From Rhodospirillales bacterium (GTDB lineage: Bacteria; Pseudomonadota; Alphaproteobacteria; Rhodospirillales; WMHbin7), in contig JACRPC010000039.1 in assembly GCA_016214125.1 (NCBI GenBank), positions 1 through 64,000 of the forward strand: a stretch of 64,000 bases of DNA. The letters run 5' to 3'. Of this stretch, positions 58,486 to 64,000 are shown piece after piece. The number at the start of each line of letters is the position of its first letter. Position 1 is the first letter of the stretch. The notes beneath the pieces are model-generated. The model was not told the origin of the DNA. It saw only the letters and a list, made by a program, of their open reading frames with translations, and ran no database searches. Made by a program: the position numbers and the translations under genes.

Positions 58486-58974
58486 ATGCCCTTCGAAGCC
58501 CCCGTCAACCGTTGGCGCGAACGCGTCCGCCCCGAGTGGTTGGACTATAACGGCCACATGAACGTGGCCTATTTCGTGCTGATCTTCGATCACGGCACCG
58601 ACGAATTCTATCCGCTGATCGGGCTGGGCAAGCCCTATCGCCAGCGCACCGGCAAATCGACCTTCGCCGTCGAATCGCACATCACCTATCAGAAGGAGCT
58701 GTCGGTCAACGAGGAGGTGCGAGTCACCACCCAGTTGCTCGGCTACGACGCCAAGCGCATCCACTATTTCCATACCATGTGGCACGCCGACAAGGGCTTC
58801 CAGATGGCGACGCTTGAACAGTTGGCGGTGCATGTCGATCTGACGGCGCGCAAGGTCGAGCCGATGCCCGACGACTGCCAGCGCCTGCTGGCCGAGATGT
58901 GGGAAAGCCACAAGGATCTCCCCCTGCCCAAGGAGCTGGGCAGCGTCATGGCGCTGCGCCCGAAGAAGGGGTAG
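58486..58974 (+). CDS. Hotdog-fold acyl-CoA thioesterase
   Basis: 162 residues. The 4HBT-type motif LDYNGHMNVAYFVLIFDHG lies near residue 17. It would hydrolyse a CoA ester. The start is taken as the ATG at 58486 (MPFEAPVNRW), placed 6 bases after GGAG; upstream GTG (58450) and ATG (58474) are possible, but the palindrome overlaps the former. It is divergent from the liv operon and may release the acid from the CoA form. Confidence 0.88.
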   Translation: MPFEAPVNRWRERVRPEWLDYNGHMNVAYFVLIFDHGTDEFYPLIGLGKPYRQRTGKSTFAVESHITYQKELSVNEEVRVTTQLLGYDAKRIHYFHTMWHADKGFQMATLEQLAVHVDLTARKVEPMPDDCQRLLAEMWESHKDLPLPKELGSVMALRPKKG

Positions 58975-59118
58975 TCGCCCCCATCCGGCCGCGCCGCCCG
59001 GATCGCCCTGCCGCCCGGGAGCGGGGCCGGCGACCATGGCCGACGGGCCAGAAAGATCCGGGCGCAATCGGTCTGTGATGACGCTGTCATTTCCAAAGGC
59101 TTCGTTCACCCGGAATTT

Positions 59119-60012
59119 CTACTCGGCCGACGATTCGCGTAGATGCTCGACGAGACGCTGCACCGGCATGGGAAGGCGGCGGTACCGCCGAACGCAAATA
59201 GCCAGTTGGCGCTTCGCCCAAGTCTCGCTTATCGGCAAAGCCCGGATCGCCATCGAACGCCGGCATCGTCGCGCCGACGTTTCCGAGACAATTCCAAGGC
59301 CTACTTTCTCGGCAACCATCCGGCAGACGTCGTCGAAGCTGTTGACACGTATGCGAAAATTAAGCCGAGCGCCGTGGCTTGCGGCGTGACGGTTGAGATG
59401 TCGTTGAAGAGCGCTTGTCCGGGCAAGACCGACAAAATCCCGGTCAAGAACATCTTGGAACCGCACGTGACGGCGTTCGGACAAGGCATCGGAACGCGGC
59501 ACGACCAACACCAAACTGTCGGCGCGGAAGGGAAAGGAATCGACCGCCTCGGAAAGCGCGACAGTCGAGGCAAGGCCAATATCAGCGCCTCCCGAAGCTA
59601 TGGCGGCTACGATATCCTCGCTTTCCCTCTCCTCGATCTCGACGTCAATGCCCGGGTGTTGCGCGAGAAAGGACGCGATAAGCTTGGGCAGGTGTTCCAT
59701 CAACGCCGCTGTGTTTGACAACAGCCGGATCGTCCCCCTCTGTTCCCGCGCGAACGCACCCAGGTCCCCCTTCATTCGTTGGACATTGGCGACGATGACG
59801 CGTGCGTGGTCGGCGAGACAGCCGCCGGCGGCGGTCAGGCTGATGCCGCGGCGTCCGCGCTTCAAGAGAGGAACGCCGAGCGCTTGCTCCATGCCAAGAA
59901 TGCGCGCGCTCGCCGAGGCCAAGGCCAAGTGGGCGCGCTCGGCACCGTGGGTGATGCTGCCGGCGTCGGAAACATGAAGAAAGAGATGAAGGTCCGCGAG
60001 ATCAAAGCGCAT
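59119..60012 (-). CDS. LysR-family transcriptional regulator
   Basis: 297 residues. N-terminal winged HTH (LADLHLFLHVSDAGSITHGA to RGRRGISLTAAG) and C-terminal effector domain. Divergent from the TauE-like exporter, which it probably controls. Fewer GC-rich codons than nearby genes, which suggests later acquisition together with its neighbour. Confidence 0.92.
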   Translation of the reverse strand: MRFDLADLHLFLHVSDAGSITHGAERAHLALASASARILGMEQALGVPLLKRGRRGISLTAAGGCLADHARVIVANVQRMKGDLGAFAREQRGTIRLLSNTAALMEHLPKLIASFLAQHPGIDVEIEERESEDIVAAIASGGADIGLASTVALSEAVDSFPFRADSLVLVVPRSDALSERRHVRFQDVLDRDFVGLARTSALQRHLNRHAASHGARLNFRIRVNSFDDVCRMVAEKVGLGIVSETSARRCRRSMAIRALPISETWAKRQLAICVRRYRRLPMPVQRLVEHLRESSAE

Positions 60013-60034
60013 GGCCGGTTCCGCGTTTTTTTGT

Positions 60035-60051
60035 CTTCGGATTATCCGAAG
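60035..60051. promoter_or_regulatory. LysR-type binding site
   Basis: CTTCGGA, TTA, TCCGAAG: a perfect 7-bp inverted repeat with the T-N11-A pattern of LysR boxes (T60037, A60049). It lies in the short divergent gap between the LysR gene and the TauE-like gene. Confidence 0.65.
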
Positions 60052-60107
60052 GCATAATCTAGAAGCTCAAGATTGTGGAGAGCGGCGTCACCTGTCAAGC
60101 TCGCGCC

Positions 60108-60848
60108 ATGCTGGATTCGATCACCATCTTCCTGGCAGGAGTTTTCCTTCTGGCCGGCCTTGTCAAGGGCGTGATCGGCCTTGGGCTCCCGACCCTATCG
60201 ATGGGGTTGCTGTCCCTCGTTATGCGACCGGCTGAGGCCGCGGCGATATTGATCGCACCGGCGCTGATTACAAATCTCTGGCAAATGCTGATGGGGCGAC
60301 ATTTGGCGTCTGTTGTTCGTCGCTTGTGGCCGGTCATGCTCGGGGTCATCGGCGGCACCCTCTGGGGCGCAGACTGGCTGATTACGGCCGACGCGCGCTT
60401 GGGAAAGACGCTTCTCGGCATCACTTTGACGATTTATGCGTTGAGTGGCTTTTTCGCGGTCCCCTTATCTCTCCAACCAAGGAAAGAGATCTGGCTTGGG
60501 CCATTGGTTGGCGCCGCCACCGGCCTGATCTCGGCGGCAACCGGGGTTTTCGTCATGCCCGCCGTTCCCTACTTGCAAGCACTTGGCTTTTCGAAAGAGG
60601 ACTTTGTACAAGCCCTCGGGCTCTCCTTTACGGTATCAACGCTTGCGCTTGCTTTGGCCCTTGCTTCGACGTCGACGCTGAACTGGTCTTTGGGACCCAT
60701 GGCCATCGGGACAACGGCGGTCGCCTGCCTTGGTATGCTCCTTGGGCAGGTCGTAAGACAACGGTTAACTACGCAAAAATTCAGATTAATATTCTTTCTT
60801 GGTCTCTTGATGCTGGGAGTGTATCTGGCCGCCCATACCATCCTTTGA
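60108..60848 (+). CDS. TauE/SafE-family membrane exporter
   Basis: 246 residues, about eight helices. N-terminal MLDSITIFLAGVFLLAGLVKG, then GLGLPTLSMGLLSL and the second half TGLISAATGVFVMP, typical of TauE/SafE with its two repeats. The substrate may be sulphite, sulphoacetate or another organic anion. ATG at 60108 is preferred over one at 60075. Divergently controlled by the LysR gene. Confidence 0.9.
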   Translation: MLDSITIFLAGVFLLAGLVKGVIGLGLPTLSMGLLSLVMRPAEAAAILIAPALITNLWQMLMGRHLASVVRRLWPVMLGVIGGTLWGADWLITADARLGKTLLGITLTIYALSGFFAVPLSLQPRKEIWLGPLVGAATGLISAATGVFVMPAVPYLQALGFSKEDFVQALGLSFTVSTLALALALASTSTLNWSLGPMAIGTTAVACLGMLLGQVVRQRLTTQKFRLIFFLGLLMLGVYLAAHTIL

Positions 60849-60920
60849 GGGTGTCGATCCCCGCAACACCGCATGGGGGGCCCTTTCCCCGGACCCCGCC
60901 CTTCCCCCAGCCCGATCCGG

Positions 60921-60949
60921 TTGACATCCCCCCCTTAAACCCGTATAGA
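60921..60949 (+). promoter_or_regulatory. Promoter of rpmH
   Basis: TTGACA (60921-60926), spacer of 17 bases, TATAGA (60944-60949). It lies 26 bases before the GTG start of rpmH. Confidence 0.75.
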
Positions 60950-60975
60950 GCGGGCCTGTTTTCGGGAGACTGACC

Positions 60976-61110
60976 GTGAAGCGCACTTATCAACCCAGCA
61001 AGCTTGTCCGCAAGCGCCGGCACGGCTTCCGCGCCCGCATGGCCACGGTCGGCGGCCGCAACGTGATCGCCAACCGCCGCGCCAAGGGCCGCAAGCGCCT
61101 GTCCGCCTGA
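60976..61110 (+). CDS. rpmH: 50S ribosomal protein L34
   Basis: 44 residues beginning [20 protein letters not shown] and ending KGRKRLSA, the standard L34 sequence. GTG start, with GGGAGAC upstream as the ribosome site. First gene of the rpmH-rnpA-yidD-yidC block. Confidence 0.97.
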   Translation: MKRTYQPSKLVRKRRHGFRARMATVGGRNVIANRRAKGRKRLSA

Positions 61111-61116
61111 TCCGTC

Positions 61117-61521
61117 ATGGCGATGCCGGGGGCACGCCTTACGCGGCGGGCCGATTATCTGCGTGTCGCCGCCACGCGCAAAAAGGCCGCCACCGGCGGC
61201 CTGATCCTTCAGGCCGCCCCCATGAACCCTTCCGCCCTTTCGTCCGACCCCAGCCCCGCTCCTTCCTTCCGGATCGGCTACACCTGCTCGCGCAAGGTGG
61301 GCAACGCGGTGGCCCGCAACCGGGCGCGCCGGCGCTTAAAGGAGGCGGCCGCTCGCCTCTTCGCCCACGCCCGGCCCGGTTATGATTACGTGCTGATCGG
61401 GCGGAGCGAGACCGTAAGCCGCCCCTTTGCCCAGCTTCTGGCCGATCTGAAGGCGGCGCTGGAGAAACTGGGCCTTTATTGCGAGTCCGAACCCTGCCCG
61501 ACCGCGGGAAAGCCGTCATGA
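61117..61521 (+). CDS. rnpA: Ribonuclease P protein component
   Basis: 134 residues, slightly long for the family owing to an insert near residue 36 ([15 protein letters not shown]). The signature is [15 protein letters not shown]-like ([13 protein letters not shown]). It aids RNase P RNA in trimming tRNA 5' ends. ATG at 61117, 6 bases after rpmH; the 3' end overlaps yidD by 4 bases. Confidence 0.95.
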   Translation: MAMPGARLTRRADYLRVAATRKKAATGGLILQAAPMNPSALSSDPSPAPSFRIGYTCSRKVGNAVARNRARRRLKEAAARLFAHARPGYDYVLIGRSETVSRPFAQLLADLKAALEKLGLYCESEPCPTAGKPS

Positions 61522-61772
61522 GCCCGCTGGCTTGGCTGTTCACGCTCTTGGTGCGCGGCTATCAGCTTTTGCTGTCGCCGCTCCTGCCGCCTTCCTGCCG
61601 CTATCTGCCCACCTGCTCCTGCTACGCGGCCGAGGCCATCGCCACCCACGGCGCCCTCCGGGGCACTTGGCTGGCGGTGAAGCGGATCGGGCGCTGCCAT
61701 CCCTGGGGCGGCGACGGCTTCGATCCGGTGCCGCCCCGGCCGCACCGTTCCATCTGCACGCATGGTCATTAG
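61518..61772 (+). CDS. yidD: Membrane protein insertion efficiency factor
   Basis: 84 residues. N-terminal amphipathic stretch ([20 protein letters not shown]) and the [15 protein letters not shown] motif of YidD. It helps YidC insert proteins. The ATG overlaps the rnpA stop. yidC starts 15 bases later. Confidence 0.95.
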   Translation: MSPLAWLFTLLVRGYQLLLSPLLPPSCRYLPTCSCYAAEAIATHGALRGTWLAVKRIGRCHPWGGDGFDPVPPRPHRSICTHGH

Positions 61773-61787
61773 GAAATCGGGTTACTC

Positions 61788-63542
61788 ATGGGCGATCAAA
61801 AAAATCTGGTGATGGCCATCGTGCTTTCCATCCTGGTGCTGGTGGGAACCGAATATCTGTTTGGCGCCAAGCGTTCGCAAACGCCGCCCAGCCCGGCCGA
61901 GACGAGCGCCCCGGCGGCCCCAGCCCCGGCAAGCGCGCCCGCGCCCGGCGCCGCCAAAAGCGAATCCGCCCCTCAGTCGGGCGCCCAGCCATCCGCCCCC
62001 GCCAGCCCCCTTCCCGCCCAAGCGGCCCGCGCCGAGGTCGGTCGAATCACCATCGAGACCCCCACCCTCAAAGGCTCGATCGCCCTTCTGGGCGCCCGCA
62101 TCGATGACGTCACTCTCACCCTTTATCGTGAGACCGTCGATCCCAAGAGCCCGCCGATCGGGCTGTTCGAGCCCGCCGGCTCCAAACATCCCTACCACGC
62201 CGAAACCGGTTGGGTGGCGGGCGAAGGCGCCGCGCTCAAGCTGCCCGATGCCGACAGTCTGTGGCGGGCCGATCGCGACCGGCTTACCCCGGAGACGCCG
62301 ATCACCCTAACTTGGGACAATGGCGAGGGGCTGCGCTTCGAACGGCGGATCGCCATCGACGCCGAATACATGTTCCAGGTCACCGACCGGGTAACCAACA
62401 CCACCGACAAGCCGGTGGCGCTCATTCCCTATGCGCTGCTGTCGCGCACTGGCAAGCCCGCCGTGCAGGGCATGTACATCCTGCATGAGGGACCCTTGGG
62501 CGTCTTCGACGGCACCTTGAAGGAAACGACCTATTCCGACCTCGACGAGGCCAAGGGCGGCAGCATCAAGATGAAATCGACCGGCGGCTGGGCCGGCATC
62601 ACCGACAAATACTGGCTGGCCGCCCTGGCGCCCGCCAAGGGCACCGCCATCAACGCCCGCTTCCTGCATCAGCGCGCCCAGACCACCGACAAATATCAGG
62701 TCGACATCCTGAACGCCCAGGCCAAGAGCCTGGCGCCGGGCGAAACGGCGGAGAACGCCACCCACATCTTCGCCGGCGTCAAGCAAGTCGAAATGCTCGA
62801 CCGCTACGCCTTCAAGCTGGGCATCGACCGCTTCGATCTGGCCATCGATTTCGGCTGGTTCTATTTCCTGACCAAGCCCTTCTTCTACATCCTGCAGGTG
62901 CTGAACACCTTCCTGGGCAATTTCGGCCTGGCGATCCTGGGGCTCACCATCTGCGTCAAGATCGTGCTCTACCCCTTGGCCGACAAATCCTACAAGGCGA
63001 TGAGCAAGATGAAGGGCCTGCAGCCCGAGATGAAGAAGCTGCAGGAGCGCTTCGGCGACGACCGCACAAGGCTCAATCAGGAAATGATGGCGCTTTACAA
63101 GCGCGAGAAGGTCAATCCGATGGCCGGCTGCCTGCCGATCGTCGTCCAGATTCCCATCTTCTTCGCGCTTTACAAGGTGCTGTTCGTCACCATCGAAATG
63201 CGCCACGCTCCCTTCTATGGCTGGATCAAGGACCTTTCGGCCCCCGATCCGACGACGGTCTTCAACCTGTTCGGCCTCATCCCCTGGACACCGCCCGACT
63301 ATCTGATGATCGGCGTCTGGCCGCTCATCATGGGCGTCACCATGTATCTGCAGCAGAAGCTGAACCCGCAGCCGGCCGATCCGGTGCAGGCCAAAGTGTT
63401 CATGGTGCTTCCCTTCGTCTTCACCTTCATGTTGGCCAACTTCTCGGCCGGGCTGGTGATCTATTGGGCCTGGAACAATGTGCTCTCGATCGCGCAGCAA
63501 TGGCTGATCATGCGCCGCATGGGCGTCAAGGTTTCGAGCTAG
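61788..63542 (+). CDS. yidC: Membrane protein insertase YidC
   Basis: 584 residues: N-terminal helix, Ala/Pro-rich linker ([20 protein letters not shown]), a periplasmic P1 domain and the conserved C-terminal insertase core ([59 protein letters not shown] in pieces). It inserts and folds inner-membrane proteins. ATG at 61788. The next gene begins inside its 3' end. Confidence 0.97.
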   Translation: MGDQKNLVMAIVLSILVLVGTEYLFGAKRSQTPPSPAETSAPAAPAPASAPAPGAAKSESAPQSGAQPSAPASPLPAQAARAEVGRITIETPTLKGSIALLGARIDDVTLTLYRETVDPKSPPIGLFEPAGSKHPYHAETGWVAGEGAALKLPDADSLWRADRDRLTPETPITLTWDNGEGLRFERRIAIDAEYMFQVTDRVTNTTDKPVALIPYALLSRTGKPAVQGMYILHEGPLGVFDGTLKETTYSDLDEAKGGSIKMKSTGGWAGITDKYWLAALAPAKGTAINARFLHQRAQTTDKYQVDILNAQAKSLAPGETAENATHIFAGVKQVEMLDRYAFKLGIDRFDLAIDFGWFYFLTKPFFYILQVLNTFLGNFGLAILGLTICVKIVLYPLADKSYKAMSKMKGLQPEMKKLQERFGDDRTRLNQEMMALYKREKVNPMAGCLPIVVQIPIFFALYKVLFVTIEMRHAPFYGWIKDLSAPDPTTVFNLFGLIPWTPPDYLMIGVWPLIMGVTMYLQQKLNPQPADPVQAKVFMVLPFVFTFMLANFSAGLVIYWAWNNVLSIAQQWLIMRRMGVKVSS

Positions 63543-64000
63543 AGGGGGGGTTTTCCCCCGAAGCCATCGAGGCCGGTCGCCTTCTCTTCGCCCGCCCCTG
63601 CCGCTTTGCTTGGGCGGCGACGGCGATCGGCGACTTGCCGCCGCCCGATTTGCCCGAGCTGGCCTTCGCCGGACGGTCGAATGTCGGCAAATCGAGTCTG
63701 TTGAACGCGCTCACCGGCCAGGACGGGCTGGCCCGGACCTCGCATACGCCCGGCCGCACCCAGGCCCTTAATTTCTTCCGTCTGGACGAACGCCTGGCGT
63801 TGGTCGACATGCCCGGCCACGGCTATGCCCAAGCGCCCAAGGATCTGGTCAAGCGCTGGAAGGGCCTGATCGCCAATTATCTTCGGGGCCGGGTGGCCCT
63901 GAAGCGCCTGCTGCTCTTGATCGACGCCCGCCACGGCACCAAGGACAGCGACCGCGCTTTGATGACGCTCCTCGACCAAACGGCGGTGCCCTTCCAGATC
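63500..64000 (+). CDS. engB: Ribosome biogenesis GTP-binding protein YihA/YsxC, 5' part (cut by window edge)
   Basis: The frame is open to the window edge (167 codons). The G1 motif is [16 protein letters not shown] and G3 is DMPGHGYAQ; the G4 motif lies beyond the edge. It assists 50S assembly. The only in-frame start upstream of the domain is the ATG at 63500 ([17 protein letters not shown]), giving a 43-base overlap with yidC; the next candidate, a TTG near 63636, would shorten the N-terminus. A G-run/C-run hairpin (GGGGG-N-CCCCC, 63544-63559) lies just after the start. Confidence 0.88.
   Translation, partial: MADHAPHGRQGFELEGGFSPEAIEAGRLLFARPCRFAWAATAIGDLPPPDLPELAFAGRSNVGKSSLLNALTGQDGLARTSHTPGRTQALNFFRLDERLALVDMPGHGYAQAPKDLVKRWKGLIANYLRGRVALKRLLLLIDARHGTKDSDRALMTLLDQTAVPFQI

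Noticed and set aside
58975-59118. Gene or RNA in the gap between thioesterase and LysR genes
   Set aside because: No ORF with coding character, no tRNA fold or strong hairpin seen.

Overview
The window is GC-rich, densely packed chromosomal DNA from a Gram-negative bacterium, most likely an alphaproteobacterium of Rhodospirillales type. The evidence is a full lipid A/Kdo export and assembly block, the rpmH-rnpA-yidD-yidC-yihA locus, an EipA-type (DUF1134) envelope protein, a fused IcmF mutase, many 4-bp ATGA/GTGA start-stop overlaps, and frequent GTG and TTG starts. No rRNA, tRNA, CRISPR array or intact transposon was seen. All gaps between genes are shorter than about 240 bases.

Layout. 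1-64 is the edge of a probable IS630 transposase. 163-7186 is a plus-strand block: pmbA/tldE, an MsbA-type flippase, a DUF374 acyltransferase, waaA, lpxK and a late acyltransferase (lpxL type). 7119-12196 is a minus-strand run: multipass membrane protein, YqhA-like protein, glutathione S-transferase, M23 peptidase and xseA. 12249-31385 is mostly housekeeping: purD, two large GGDEF-EAL proteins, an S41 lipoprotein protease, rpmG, NAD kinase, an EipA-like protein, a DinG-type helicase, rsmD, an RluB-type pseudouridine synthase, a PuuD-like hydrolase, tadA, a methyltransferase and a PflX-type radical SAM protein.

32640-40605 is the most unusual region. Behind a good sigma70-type promoter lie a small secreted protein, a secreted methionine-rich repeat protein bracketed by two hairpins, a pentaheme cytochrome c, a Tat-exported DMSO-reductase-family molybdoenzyme, a four-cluster ferredoxin subunit, a histidine kinase with two CXXCH haem motifs in its periplasmic domain, and an NtrC-like response regulator. 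The molybdoenzyme has His in place of the third FeS cysteine. The response regulator lacks the GAFTGA loop, the Walker B glutamate and the C-terminal helix-turn-helix. I read this as an uncharacterised periplasmic molybdenum respiratory or detoxification system under redox or haem sensing. Its substrate cannot be named from sequence.

40692-44124 encodes a GldA/GldF/GldG-like ABC system. It is followed by a hairpin-rich gap and a CPA2 antiporter. 45992-49339 is icmF (fused isobutyryl-CoA mutase) with a perfect 20-bp palindrome upstream. 50335-58277 is a long minus-strand operon: a Liv-type transporter (HMGF plus binding protein), a DUF2848 protein, a cytosolic reductive-dehalogenase-like corrinoid/FeS protein and a benzoate-CoA-ligase-like enzyme. 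A thioesterase diverges from it, and matching TGAAATWTCA boxes sit at both promoters. This looks like uptake, CoA activation and reductive processing of an organic, possibly aromatic, acid. 59119-60848 is a LysR/TauE pair whose base composition differs from its surroundings. 60921-64000 is the rpmH locus, ending in a yihA/engB gene cut by the window edge that starts inside yidC.
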